The position numbers and the translations under genes are program-made. The notes beneath the pieces were generated by a model. It worked only from the letters and a program-made list of their open reading frames with translations, was not told the DNA's origin and did no database searches. From Mesobacillus harenae (GTDB lineage: Bacteria > Bacillota > Bacilli > Bacillales > Cytobacillaceae), in contig NZ_JABUNR010000016.1 in assembly GCF_013343715.1 (NCBI RefSeq), positions 1 through 64,000 on the forward strand: DNA of 64,000 nucleotides, in the 5' to 3' direction. Below are positions 52,343-61,696 of this stretch, piece after piece; the stretch's first letter is position 1; each line of letters opens with the position of its first letter.

Positions 52343-53437
52343 CTAACCGATTATTTTTTCTTTGCTTGGTTCACTTCGATAAGCAGGAAAATAATTGCTG
52401 TCTAAACTTTGAGAATAATAACTTTCCCAAGAGTCTATTAAATTTTTATATAAAACTGGATTGTGGACTTTCTTTCCTATATAAAAATCGAGTATCCCTT
52501 CCGGATTGAATCTGCTTTTAAATTTAAATAACGAATCATTACCTGAGTATCCGCCACCTAAGTGAAATGCGAGAAATCCATTCTTTTTCCCCCACAGTGC
52601 AATATGATAAAACTGAAAAACATTGGCTCCCAGATGGAGGAATTCCGACTTTGAACATCCCAAATGGTAGTGAATAAATTTATCACAATACATACATAAA
52701 GCTGCTGTGATCATTTTCCCTTTTAAAAAAACTGCTCCTATAAAGGAGTTTTGATTTAATCCTACTAATAAATTTTTAATATATTCTCTGGAAAAGTAAT
52801 AATAAGAGGATGCGTTCAACTTATCCATGGTTTCATAGTACAACTTTAGAAAATCATCGAGATAAAAAATGGCATCCTCTTCTTTAAGAATCCTAAACTC
52901 TAAGTTATTCTTTATTCCTTTTTTTATGTTCCGTTTGTGATTGGTATGAAAGTCTCCAAATATCTCTTCTTCGCTTTTACTTAAATCCAAATAAATGGTC
53001 TGGCTGATTTTTTTAACCTCCATTTGATCTGTAAAGTATTTATGATTATCTAGTAACGGATGAAACCTGGTGAATTCGCTAATTATATTTTCGTTGCTGC
53101 AATAGTCGTCAAACTCATGTCTGAAGGCACTAATTATCTGTTTATCAGCAAAGTCATATAGCGGACCACCATATCCATAAGGGCTCACAATATCATAATA
53201 GTCTCCCGCTAAAGTGCTATGCCCCAGAAAAGGAAGGGAATTTAGGTTTCTTTTCATAAATGGATAACACAGATTACTTTCTTTTCCATTTGAGTATACG
53301 AATAGATGCGGTTCGCCGTTTTCAGACTCTTTGTATAAAGAACTATATGCTTGAAAGTAATAGATATCTTTTTTTGTGGATTTTCCAATCACTGAATCCC
53401 ATGTTGCTTTATCGTCTGAAGTAATGATTTGATGCAC
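52343..53437 (-). CDS. FemAB/GNAT-like aminoacyl or acetyl transferase
   Basis: A protein of about 364 residues with a double GNAT fold of the FemAB/BioF2-like type: YYFQAYSSLYK near the N-terminus, LSKSEEEIFGDFHTNHKRNIKKGIKNNL and ANVFQFYHIALWGKKNGFLAFHLGGGYSGNDSLFKFKSRF, the usual C-terminal signature of this group. Related proteins add amino acids to lipid II or modify polysaccharide precursors. The start is uncertain: the frame is open to a GTG at 53506 with no ribosome site, while the GTG at 53437 has AAGGGTGG ahead of it and gives a family-like N-terminus. A SinR-type element lies before it. Confidence 0.7.
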   Translation of the reverse strand: MHQIITSDDKATWDSVIGKSTKKDIYYFQAYSSLYKESENGEPHLFVYSNGKESNLCYPFMKRNLNSLPFLGHSTLAGDYYDIVSPYGYGGPLYDFADKQIISAFRHEFDDYCSNENIISEFTRFHPLLDNHKYFTDQMEVKKISQTIYLDLSKSEEEIFGDFHTNHKRNIKKGIKNNLEFRILKEEDAIFYLDDFLKLYYETMDKLNASSYYYFSREYIKNLLVGLNQNSFIGAVFLKGKMITAALCMYCDKFIHYHLGCSKSEFLHLGANVFQFYHIALWGKKNGFLAFHLGGGYSGNDSLFKFKSRFNPEGILDFYIGKKVHNPVLYKNLIDSWESYYSQSLDSNYFPAYRSEPSKEKIIG

Positions 53438-53511
53438 CCTTTTCCAACCACCCTTCGTTATAAAACAAATATCTATGTTTTTTAAAAACCCCATCACTAA
53501 AACCACTTGTG

Positions 53512-53554
53512 TTATTCTTAATAAGACTATATTATATTCTTTAAAAAGAACAAA
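53512..53554. promoter_or_regulatory. SinR-type element 3 (divergent promoter region)
   Basis: TTATTCTTAATAAG (53512) and ATATTCTTTAAAAAGAACAA (from 53534), the second a 17-of-20 match to the 20-mer. It lies between the leftward FemAB-like gene and the rightward beta-propeller gene. Confidence 0.5.
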
Positions 53555-53612
53555 AGACAGTTTTATTTAAAAATACAATCCGAACTACAAAGTAAAGAAA
53601 GGAAGATTTTTA

Positions 53613-54617
53613 ATGATAAAAGTAAAGGCCGTTTTTATAATGAGTACAATCATCCTTTTAACGAGTTGCTCATCGGACCCTGGAGAACAATCAATTAAGG
53701 ATAGCAGCTCAGAACAGAAGGTTTCTTCGCAGGCTAGTCTTCCTCAGTTTTATGTACCAAGTGAAGAAGATGATAGTATCTCAATTATTAACCTGCCCAC
53801 CAATGAGGTTTCCGGGCAGATAATTACAGGTGATAAGCCAGCAAATCTTGTATTCTTACCTGAGATGAATAAAGCATTTGTTACACATATGGATGACAAA
53901 AGTGTGGGAGTCATCGATCTAAAAGAGTCCAATATGACAAACAAGATTAAAGTCGGTTCTCTCCCTCATGGTATTGCTTTAAGTAAGGACCACAAGGAGG
54001 TCTTTGTAACGACAATCGGGGATCAATATGTGTATGTCATTGATACCGAAAACGAGACAGTCAGCAGAAAAGTTGATTTAGGGAGTAAGGCAAGAACAAA
54101 TTACCCCTATCTTTATGAAGACCGTTTATATGTGACGGACCACAAGAATAATGCAGTTTATGTGATTGAAAATGATAAAGTTGTAGACCAGTACAATGTC
54201 AGTGCTAAGCCGATGGTTGCCAGAACGAGTACAGATGGATCACTTCTCTATGTGGCATCCAGCAGTTATGATTTGTTAGAGGTATTTGATACCAAAACAG
54301 GCACAAAGGTGAAAGAAATTAATTCAGGCCAAGGTGTAACTGACTTTGTTATAAGCGATAAATATTCGATTCTAATCGCTACAAATAAGGAAGGAAATAG
54401 TGTCAGTATAATTGACTTAACTACTGGTCAGATGATCGAGAATATCGAGAATCTAGCTGCGCCAAAACATATTTCATTTAATGAAGATGAAACCATAGCT
54501 TATACAACCTTAAGCGGCACAAACAAAGTAGCAGCGATTGATGTGGAAACAAGGAAGCTAGTAGATGAGATTGAAGTTGGAGAATCACCACATGGAATTC
54601 AACTCTTTTCTAAATAA
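53613..54617 (+). CDS. YVTN beta-propeller lipoprotein
   Basis: A 334-residue lipoprotein. The lipobox is Leu-Leu-Thr-Ser-Cys (residues 15-19). The rest consists of seven propeller blades of the YVTN type: VPSEEDDSISIINLPTNEV, AFVTHMDDKSVGVIDL, VFVTTIGDQYVYVIDT and further copies. It sits outside the cell and may bind a polysaccharide or redox partner. The ATG follows GGAAGG by 9 bases. It is divergent from the FemAB-like gene. Confidence 0.85.
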   Translation: MIKVKAVFIMSTIILLTSCSSDPGEQSIKDSSSEQKVSSQASLPQFYVPSEEDDSISIINLPTNEVSGQIITGDKPANLVFLPEMNKAFVTHMDDKSVGVIDLKESNMTNKIKVGSLPHGIALSKDHKEVFVTTIGDQYVYVIDTENETVSRKVDLGSKARTNYPYLYEDRLYVTDHKNNAVYVIENDKVVDQYNVSAKPMVARTSTDGSLLYVASSSYDLLEVFDTKTGTKVKEINSGQGVTDFVISDKYSILIATNKEGNSVSIIDLTTGQMIENIENLAAPKHISFNEDETIAYTTLSGTNKVAAIDVETRKLVDEIEVGESPHGIQLFSK

Positions 54618-54631
54618 AGAATAGACGAAAA

Positions 54632-54674
54632 TAAAAAGGCTTTTTCCATCAATTTATTGGAAGAGCCTTTTTCT
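54632..54674. terminator. Bidirectional terminator between the beta-propeller and NRPS genes
   Basis: AAAAAGGCT and AGCCTTTTT with an inner TCCA/TGGA stem and loop. Confidence 0.85.
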
Positions 54675-54694
54675 AATCTATATATTTTTATTTA

Positions 54695-57600
54695 TCAATA
54701 TTCCTTAATTTCTTTTACGAGCCTCTCTAAGTTGGGTTTCTTTAGCATTAAATGATGAGGAGCGAATATTCTTTTTACATAAATATGACCATCTTTTGTA
54801 TGCTCCCAACCAAGCTTTTCTTCAAACCGGTCATAATTAATGCCACGAATCAGTACCATTTTTCCTGGATAAGGGTTCGGTTTATATTCATAAATTGCCT
54901 TTTTAATGTTAGATGCTATCTCACTTGTTTCCTTTGAAAAATTAACATCTGCTTCTTCGGCTGGTTTTGGATTCACTGATTTGTTGGAAGCCCCCACGGT
55001 TCTGAGGATTTTACGATTAAGAAGTGATAACCTCTCACTCATTGGCATATTGAGTATCCTTCTTAATTTATTTTCGACTAGATTCCTTAGCGATCTGCCA
55101 GGTTTGTACCCAGGTTTCTCAAAATTTATGATCGTAAGCAGAGAAACTTCCTTTCCCTTTTGAATGAATTGATAAGCCATCTCATAAGCAATAGGCCCTC
55201 CAAAACAAAACCCTACTAACTTATAAGGACCATTAGGCTGAATTCGTTCTATTTCTTTTATATATTTTTCTGCTAACGATTCAACAGTTAAACTTTGGAT
55301 TTCATTATTTACATACCTTAAACCATAAACCGGCTGATCCTCCCCTAATTCAACTGCTAACTCTCTGTAGATTAATACTTCACCACCTCCGCCATGAACA
55401 CAAAAGAGCGGTGTCATCGAACCAAGTGGCTGAATGCTTACTATGGAAGACAAGAGTGCTTCACTTTGATTATTGGCTGAAATCAGCCTTGCTAAATTTT
55501 CAATCGTTTCTTCTTGAAAGATTATCGATACAGGCAGCCTTTTATTAAAACTTTTTTCTATTTCTGAAAACAGCCGCATTGCTAATAAAGAGTTACCACC
55601 CAACTCAAAAAAGCTATCTCTTATTCCTATTGGACTATACTTCAATAATGATTCCCATAAAGATACTAACCTTGCTTCAACTGGATTTCGTGGTAAAAAA
55701 ACTTGCTCACTTGTGAGTGCAAGAGTTGGATAAGGCAGTTTTTTTCGATCTACTTTCCCTACCGGAGTAACAGGAACTTCTTGCAGCTCAACAAAAAACG
55801 TGGGTACCATATATTCTGGCAGCTTTTCTCTCACAAACGAACGCAATTCCTGCTGATTAAATACTGCTTCTTTATTCATAACAACATAAGCTACAAGTTC
55901 TTTTGACCCATCCCTGCCAATAATAGTGGTTGTTACTGATTGGCGAACTCCAGGAAATTGACCGACTATGGTCTCTATTTCACCCAACTCAATCCGGACA
56001 CCTCTTACTTTTACTTGGTCATCAATCCTGCCTAAAAACTCTACGTTTCCGTCTGACCTATACTTAGCTAAATCACCTGACTTATATAGTTTTCCTCCAT
56101 TGCTAAATGGATTTATCGGGAACCGTTCTTCTGTCAGGTCTTTTCGGTTATAATACCCTCTTGCTAACCCGTCCCCGGATATATATAATTCACCGACCAC
56201 TCCAATAGGGACAGGCTGAAGGAATATATCTAAGATGTAAATACAATCATTTGAAATTGGTCGCCCTATCGGAATAGAAGTGGCGTTCGGTGAAATTTCA
56301 TTGACTAAGTAGCTTGTTGTATTAACCGCATTCTCTGTTGGACCATATGCATTGATTAGCTTACAGCCTTTTAACTTCGCTAAAAACTTTTGGGCAATCC
56401 AAACAGGCAGAACTTCTCCGCCAGAATAAACTCGTCGCAGGCTGCCCAAAGAATCCAAGTAATCCTCCAGGAATATGTTTAGCATATCAGGTGTAACTCT
56501 TAAGGTAGTAACCCTGTTTTGTTGAATCGTTCTTGCAATATATTCAAAGCTTGGTTTATTGGAATTCATAAGAACGAGCTTACCGCCATTTAATAAAGCA
56601 CCATAAATTTCAAATGCAGATACATCAAACGCCACTGATGCCCGGTTCAGTATAACGTCTTTCGGACCTAAATCTGCATATAATTCATTATTTTTAACTA
56701 ACCGAACAATTCCCCTGTGAATCATTTCTACCCCTTTTGGCTTTCCAGTTGAACCTGAAGTGTACATTACATAAGCTAAACCCTCAGCAGTACTACTATC
56801 ACTGCACGTTCCCAGCTGTTTGTTGATACCTTCGGCTTCTGTATCAAGGCAAATAATTTTTCCATCTATATTAGGCAATTCATCTGCTAGCTCGCTTGTA
56901 GTAATGAGAAATGACACCTGAGAATCTTCGAGCATATAGGCAATTCTTTCTCCTGGGTAAGAAAGGTCTATCGGTACATACGCTCCGCCTGCTTTTAAAA
57001 TCCCTAAATAACTGGCAATCAAATCTGGAGATCGATTCAAATAAATCGCTACAAGCTGCTCTTGCTTAATATTGATATCCTTTAGATAATTAGCTATCTG
57101 ATTGGCCCTCGTATTTAATTCTTTGTATGTAATAGCTTGATCTTCAAATAATAACGCTTCGCTATTCGGATTTAACTCTGCCTGCTCTTCAAATAGTTCT
57201 GTAATACTAGAATTTCGAGGATATGCAGCCTCTCTGCTATTCCATTCAACAAGCAATTTATGTTTTTCTGATTCTGTTAAGAGTGGGAGTAAAGCTATTT
57301 TCGTTCTCGGTTTTACAATACTTCCCTTTATAAGATTAAGAATATGCCCTTCCATTCGAACGATTGTTTCTTTACTAAACCTGCTTGCGTCATATTGCAG
57401 AGAGCATTCTAGTTCACCATGCTGTTCTCTTATGTTTAAATAGAGTTCAACTGAAGAAAAGCTTCCTATGATAGCATTCTCTTGTGAATTTCCCATATCG
57501 ACCATAACTTGAAAGAAGGGGTTTGCCTTTGTCTCACTCTCTAGCAAAGTTTCCGAAACGATCTTGGCAAATGGAATAGATTGGTGGTCAAAAGCCTCCT

Positions 57601-58036
57601 GAATCACGGTTTTCACTTGCTGAAGCAGATCAATGAATGCGGTATCTTCCTGGAGTTGCGTTCGTATTACCAAGGTATTGTCTTGCCTCTTTTTTTCTTG
57701 GCCAGCCTCTATTGAGACATTTGTTCCAACACGGATATCCCCTTCACCACTGTAGCGATACAGTAAAATTTTAAATATAGTCATGAAAAAAACATAAGGC
57801 GTAACATTTTCTTGCTGGATAAAAGCTTTCATCCGGTCTGCGATGGAGTTTGGAATGGTAAAGCTATAGGTTTGGCCTTCAAAGGCAGAATTTTTATTCT
57901 TAGAAAAATCAAATGGCAGATTCAATTCAGGGAGATCGCCTTCAAGTTTTTTCTGCCAGTAAGATAACTGCCTTATATATTCATCTTCATTGAGCAAATT
58001 TTCCTCGTTTCCCCTTGTTAATAGCAAATTATCCAT
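54695..58036 (-). CDS. Single-module nonribosomal peptide synthetase (partial C, A, PCP, TE)
   Basis: A 1113-residue NRPS. Residues 1-260 are only the second half of a condensation domain; the HHxxxDG part is missing although the ribosome site and start are good. The adenylation domain (about 270-775) is complete: YVMYTSGSTGKPKG (A3), FDVSAFEIYG (A4), NAYGPTEN (A5), YKSGDLAKY (A7), GRIDDQVKVRG (A8) and PVGKVDRKKLP (A10). Its pocket residues read by eye D-V-F-R-Y-G-A-V-N-K, which I cannot match to a substrate. The carrier Ser is in FFELGGNSLLA. The thioesterase (about 885-1113) has GFCFGG with Cys944 in place of the usual Ser, Asn971 at the Asp position and His1094. Sfp-type activation is encoded just upstream. 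The adjacent genes suggest a link to surface polysaccharide. Confidence 0.92.
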   Translation of the reverse strand: MDNLLLTRGNEENLLNEDEYIRQLSYWQKKLEGDLPELNLPFDFSKNKNSAFEGQTYSFTIPNSIADRMKAFIQQENVTPYVFFMTIFKILLYRYSGEGDIRVGTNVSIEAGQEKKRQDNTLVIRTQLQEDTAFIDLLQQVKTVIQEAFDHQSIPFAKIVSETLLESETKANPFFQVMVDMGNSQENAIIGSFSSVELYLNIREQHGELECSLQYDASRFSKETIVRMEGHILNLIKGSIVKPRTKIALLPLLTESEKHKLLVEWNSREAAYPRNSSITELFEEQAELNPNSEALLFEDQAITYKELNTRANQIANYLKDINIKQEQLVAIYLNRSPDLIASYLGILKAGGAYVPIDLSYPGERIAYMLEDSQVSFLITTSELADELPNIDGKIICLDTEAEGINKQLGTCSDSSTAEGLAYVMYTSGSTGKPKGVEMIHRGIVRLVKNNELYADLGPKDVILNRASVAFDVSAFEIYGALLNGGKLVLMNSNKPSFEYIARTIQQNRVTTLRVTPDMLNIFLEDYLDSLGSLRRVYSGGEVLPVWIAQKFLAKLKGCKLINAYGPTENAVNTTSYLVNEISPNATSIPIGRPISNDCIYILDIFLQPVPIGVVGELYISGDGLARGYYNRKDLTEERFPINPFSNGGKLYKSGDLAKYRSDGNVEFLGRIDDQVKVRGVRIELGEIETIVGQFPGVRQSVTTTIIGRDGSKELVAYVVMNKEAVFNQQELRSFVREKLPEYMVPTFFVELQEVPVTPVGKVDRKKLPYPTLALTSEQVFLPRNPVEARLVSLWESLLKYSPIGIRDSFFELGGNSLLAMRLFSEIEKSFNKRLPVSIIFQEETIENLARLISANNQSEALLSSIVSIQPLGSMTPLFCVHGGGGEVLIYRELAVELGEDQPVYGLRYVNNEIQSLTVESLAEKYIKEIERIQPNGPYKLVGFCFGGPIAYEMAYQFIQKGKEVSLLTIINFEKPGYKPGRSLRNLVENKLRRILNMPMSERLSLLNRKILRTVGASNKSVNPKPAEEADVNFSKETSEIASNIKKAIYEYKPNPYPGKMVLIRGINYDRFEEKLGWEHTKDGHIYVKRIFAPHHLMLKKPNLERLVKEIKEY

Positions 58037-58110
58037 ATGAAAACCTCCATACTTATTTTAGGTTCCACTTTAAAAGATTATTGTTTTTGCGTGAGTTGTG
58101 AAAAAAAAAG

Positions 58111-58238
58111 TTGATTGGAGCGGAAGGTGCGAGACTCCGGCGGGATCAGCGGGACAGGTGAGACCCCACAGGCGCCAATGCGCCGAGGAGGCTCACCGCC
58201 CGCCCCGCGGAAAGCGAGCATCTGGAACGGAAATCAAC
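58111..58238. repeat. Interspersed repeat family 2, copy 3 (full)
   Basis: About 128 bp running from TTGATTGGAGCGGAAGGTGC to CTGGAACGGAAATCAAC. The outer arms and the inner GGCGCC/GGCGCC and GGTGAGACC/GGCTCACC segments pair, so it can form a long hairpin. It separates the NRPS gene from the Sfp gene. Confidence 0.85.
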
Positions 58239-58270
58239 GATATTCTACTCAACATCCTTCTTTTAATAGA

Positions 58271-59023
58271 TTAGTAAAAAACATAATTTAAGCATGGCAC
58301 TTGATAATAATTAATCATCTGATTATGATTGTTCACCGCAAGGGCTCCTTGGTAACTCCCTCCACAGCTAAAAGTACTTAGCAGGTACTTTCTCTTAACA
58401 CTATTAAACTCTTTTCCACTCATTGTTTCTATTTCACTCAGACCGGTTCCCCTTGCTTTTAACAAGGCTTCTTTGCGGGTCCATAAAGAATAAAAGGCTT
58501 TTATTTGCTGATCGTTTGATAAACTTTCCAGAAGGTCATTTTCTTCTTGTGAAAAAGCGAACTTCGCTATGCTGAACCAATCGAGATCATGATCGATATG
58601 CTCAATATCAATCCCTAGTTCATGATTCTTTGAAACTGCATATGCAGCAATCTCATTAGAATGAGACATATTAAAATGAACTTCCCTACCACCATTAGTG
58701 AGAAAAGGTTTACCATATTCTGTTGTTTGAAAGCTAATTTCGCATGGCTCACAGTTTACATAAGCGGCAAGAATACGCCTTAAAATCCCATGAGATCTTA
58801 TATAACGCTGCTGATCACGGCTACTTCTAAATTTTGAAGCTTTTAGCTTTTCTTTCGCTGAAAGCTCATTAAAAACCTCAATAGAATTGTTCAATGGAGC
58901 ATACCAGACATGAACTTCTTTTCCGTTCTGAAATTCATCTCTTTTCGCTTTATCCCTAATATTGTTTGCGTTTTCCCAAAGAGTTAACGGGTCTTGAAAT
59001 TGTTTAACAACAGTTTCTCTCAT
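58271..59023 (-). CDS. 4'-phosphopantetheinyl transferase, Sfp type
   Basis: A 250-residue Sfp-like enzyme that loads the carrier domain of the NRPS with phosphopantetheine. The two core motifs are present: HFNMSHS...YAVSKNHELGIDIE with the magnesium-binding Asp/Glu, and FYSLWTRKEALLKARGTGL with the catalytic Glu and Lys. The ATG at 59023 is preferred over a TTG four codons upstream because GGAAG lies at the right distance. It is co-oriented with the NRPS. Confidence 0.92.
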   Translation of the reverse strand: MRETVVKQFQDPLTLWENANNIRDKAKRDEFQNGKEVHVWYAPLNNSIEVFNELSAKEKLKASKFRSSRDQQRYIRSHGILRRILAAYVNCEPCEISFQTTEYGKPFLTNGGREVHFNMSHSNEIAAYAVSKNHELGIDIEHIDHDLDWFSIAKFAFSQEENDLLESLSNDQQIKAFYSLWTRKEALLKARGTGLSEIETMSGKEFNSVKRKYLLSTFSCGGSYQGALAVNNHNQMINYYQVPCLNYVFY

Positions 59024-59078
59024 AATTACTTCCAATCTGTTGAGTTATTCCAACCTTTATATCAGCCATTCATCATTA

Positions 59079-59098
59079 ATATTCTCTATAAAGAACAA
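59079..59098. promoter_or_regulatory. SinR-type element 4
   Basis: ATATTCTCTATAAAGAACAA, 18 of 20 identical to elements 1 and 2, about 55-75 bases before the Sfp-type gene. Confidence 0.6.
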
Positions 59099-59150
59099 CA
59101 AGAGTAAATTTTTTTGATTCATTACTAAGGGATCTATTATCTAACCTGTT

Positions 59151-59212
59151 TTATTTCCGCTCCAGGCACTTCGCTTTCCGCGGAAGTCTACGTGCCTTCC
59201 ACTCCAATCAAT
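59151..59212. repeat. Interspersed repeat family 2, copy 4 (deleted centre)
   Basis: ATTTCCGCTCCAGGCACTTC and CTTCCACTCCAATCAA are the outer arms in reverse orientation; most of the middle is lost. Confidence 0.65.
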
Positions 59213-59236
59213 ATAGATTAAAATAAATAATTTTAT

Positions 59237-59899
59237 TTAATAAAAACTAGTAACCTCTTTTGGGTAATAGATTTCATTTTGGAACTTTGATATCACTTTG
59301 GATTTTGGCATTACACTGTTTGTCAGCCAAACGTTTCCACCAATCACAGCGCCTTTGCCTACCACTGTCTCACCGCCAAGAATGGTTGCTCCTGCATAGA
59401 TTGTTACATCATATTCTATTGTTGGATGTCTTTTATTGCCTTTGATTAAGTCTCCGTTTTCATCTCGCTGGAAGGTGAAGGCACCAAGAGTCACGTTCTG
59501 ATATATTGTTACATTGTTGCCAATCTTAGTGGTTTCGCCAATGACGATTCCTGTCCCATGGTCTATAAAAAAACTCTCTTCTATTGTTGCTCCAGGATGT
59601 ATATCAATGCCAGTGATGCTATGTGCATGTTCAGACAACACGCGCGCGATCAGATTGTAATCCATTTTATATAACTGATGAGCGATCCTATGAACCATAA
59701 CGGCATATATCCCTGGGTAGGTTAAGGCAATTTCTTCATAGCTTTTTGCTGCAGGATCCTTGGTAAAAGCGGCTTCAATATCTGTTAACAAAATTCTTCT
59801 GATACTTGGAATCTCTTTTACTATCAATAATGAATCTTCTTCTGAATGGAAGTCATTAGAGCTGGTAATTTGCAAAACATTCTTAAGAAGGGAGTTCAT
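59237..59899 (-). CDS. Serine O-acetyltransferase-like protein, N-terminus disrupted
   Basis: A left-handed beta-helix acyltransferase. The catalytic His and cofactor sites appear in FFIDHGTGIVIGETTKIGNNVTIYQNVTLGAFTF and the hexapeptide run TIYAGATILGGETVVGKGAVIGGNVWL. This is the EpsC/CysE type that makes O-acetylserine from serine and acetyl-CoA. The first ATG in frame (59899) leaves the usual N-terminal helical domain incomplete. About 60 further family-like codons (IAASYKNNQESYKTF, IREFRNILLPEYF) run upstream in the same frame to 60090 without ATG, GTG or TTG. A frameshift near 60040 would restore a start at 60075. It may supply O-acetylserine to the NRPS. Confidence 0.75.
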   Translation of the reverse strand: MNSLLKNVLQITSSNDFHSEEDSLLIVKEIPSIRRILLTDIEAAFTKDPAAKSYEEIALTYPGIYAVMVHRIAHQLYKMDYNLIARVLSEHAHSITGIDIHPGATIEESFFIDHGTGIVIGETTKIGNNVTIYQNVTLGAFTFQRDENGDLIKGNKRHPTIEYDVTIYAGATILGGETVVGKGAVIGGNVWLTNSVMPKSKVISKFQNEIYYPKEVTSFY

Positions 59900-60075
59900 G
59901 CTGCTTATTTCGCTGATTCCAATTTCATTGTTAACAAAGTATTCGGGGAGCAGAATATTTCTAAACTCTCTTATTAACGGGACGATGCTCTCTATGTTAA
60001 TGATCTTTTCAAAGGTTTTGTAAGATTCTTGATTATTTTTATAGCTTGCAGCAATTTCTTTATAACGCCTTCCAT
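59900..60075 (-). other. Probable upstream coding part of the serine acetyltransferase, out of frame with its start
   Basis: The ATG at 60075-60073 reads MEGVIKKLLQA, a plausible N-terminus, then runs into a stop in its own frame. The frame one base away continues SYKNNQESYKTFEKI into the main protein. Insertion of one base near 60040 would join them. This is either a real inactivating deletion or a sequencing error. Confidence 0.55.
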
Positions 60076-60086
60076 AAACTTTATAA

Positions 60087-61364
60087 TCACTCCATTCCTA
60101 TCAAGCTTTTTATAAATTTTTTCTGTTTTGCAGGTAAAATTTTAGCTACTGTTCCCCCAGCTTTTAACAGGATGCCTGGCTGATAATCCTTAAAATTATA
60201 GGTCTGGATCCAATTAAAAAGCTCTAGATATTGTTCGTTAATGGTGTTGGTATTTTCCGGTATTCGAGCTTGGATGTCTTTCCACTGAAAGGCAACGGCT
60301 TCATCTAACTTCCATGCATTGCTTTCAAACTGGCTTCTAACGTGCATGGGAAAATGACTATCAATTCTAAAACCATGTCCATTGGGGTCTATTCCTTCTA
60401 ACAATAAACCGACAATCGTTCGCGAACATTTTTCGCATTGACTGCAATTCCCTCCATTGCTTCCAGCTCTCCAGCACACACGAATTTGTAAGGAAGAATA
60501 ATCACTTTTTATATAATTTGCGATCACTCTTACTTTTTGCTGTCTGGTTAATTCATAGGCTTCATGGATAATCCTTGTTGAACCCCATCTCAATTTATTA
60601 TCTGTAGAAGGATGCGAACCGTAGGGAAGTTTATAATTAGAGGTGTGGGAAGAAGCAATGTAGAAGGCATTAATTTCTTTTGCAAATGTTAAAGGTGCAC
60701 TTAACCCGCATAAACCCAGGCCGTGCTGGACACCTGTCCACCACCCGTTAACGATACTTCCAAATTTCACTTCTAGTTCGGAATGGTTTAGGAAATCTTT
60801 AAAATTTGATTTAATAAACAGTACATCAGTGTTTGTGTCCTCTGCTATTTTCTTGCTGTAATCCTGGACGATTTCCCATGACTCACGATCATTTAAACTT
60901 ACATCAGCACCGCAAATTGTAATTAAAAATGGTCTCTCGTCAATTTTCCTTACAAGCGTAGCAAGGGAATCAAGGCCCCCACTAAAAAGCTGCGCTGTTC
61001 TTTCACCGGTCCATTTCTTATTCTCTACAATTCTGTTAGCGATAATGTTACTATTGCTTTTAATTAATTTTGGATATAACCCTTTAAAAGCCATTTTCAG
61101 ATCAATTACTGCTTCATTGAATTCACAATCTAGCTCATCTACATAAATATCAATCCCATTGGCCCAAGCAACAGGCAAAATATTAGTTAGAAATGGGATA
61201 ACTAGGATGCTTTTAGGGACAGCTTCAATATTGATGTCGTACTCAGCAAAGAAGCTTTGTTGATGAAAGAACCTTTTAAGTTCCGGTCCAGCACTAAAAT
61301 TTATTACGACACTTTTGCTATTAGGAACAATTTCCTTAATACATATTGAATTTGATGAGTTCAT
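60087..61364 (-). CDS. PP-loop ATP pyrophosphatase-like protein (QueC-like zinc motif)
   Basis: A 425-residue protein. The PP-loop motif SGGLDSLATLVR is at residues 128-139. A four-cysteine zinc cluster, Cys297 with Cys307-x2-Cys310-x2-Cys313 (NGGNCSQCEKC), follows. This combination resembles 7-cyano-7-deazaguanine synthase (QueC) and its relatives, though the protein is longer than QueC and the N-terminal 120 residues are different. Such enzymes adenylate a carboxylate or amide and form C-N bonds. In this context the product may be an unusual building block. GAGGGGGATG precedes the start. Confidence 0.75.
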   Translation of the reverse strand: MNSSNSICIKEIVPNSKSVVINFSAGPELKRFFHQQSFFAEYDINIEAVPKSILVIPFLTNILPVAWANGIDIYVDELDCEFNEAVIDLKMAFKGLYPKLIKSNSNIIANRIVENKKWTGERTAQLFSGGLDSLATLVRKIDERPFLITICGADVSLNDRESWEIVQDYSKKIAEDTNTDVLFIKSNFKDFLNHSELEVKFGSIVNGWWTGVQHGLGLCGLSAPLTFAKEINAFYIASSHTSNYKLPYGSHPSTDNKLRWGSTRIIHEAYELTRQQKVRVIANYIKSDYSSLQIRVCWRAGSNGGNCSQCEKCSRTIVGLLLEGIDPNGHGFRIDSHFPMHVRSQFESNAWKLDEAVAFQWKDIQARIPENTNTINEQYLELFNWIQTYNFKDYQPGILLKAGGTVAKILPAKQKKFIKSLIGME

Positions 61365-61484
61365 TTAAACATCCCCCTCAAGCATATGTTACCTTTTTAA
61401 AAAATTGATGCGGTTAAACTAATACGAAGTAATAATGAATTAAAAAATATTAGACTTCAGAACATTATTGGGTTTTTAGCAGTG

Positions 61485-61611
61485 TTGATTGAAGTGAAGG
61501 CGATCGACTCCTGCGGGAGCAGCGGTACAGGGGAGACCCCACAGGTGCTTCAGCACCGAGGAGGCTTCCCGACCGCCCCGCGGAAAGCGATCGCCTGGAA
61601 TGAAAATTAAC
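61485..61611. repeat. Interspersed repeat family 2, copy 5 (full)
   Basis: TTGATTGAAGTGAAGGCGAT to CTGGAATGAAAATTAAC, with the same inner palindromes as copy 3 (GGTGCTTCAGCACC is a perfect local hairpin). Confidence 0.85.
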
Positions 61612-61696
61612 AGCCAAGTTTAACAGATTTAATTTCATATCACTTGGCAATATTTTTAAAAAGTCACGTCCAACTCTGCTCTATAAACTAATTTTT

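Noticed and set aside
59760..60023. Rightward 87-codon frame over the serine acetyltransferase start
   Set aside because: It is antisense to the family-like coding sequence and has no ribosome site.
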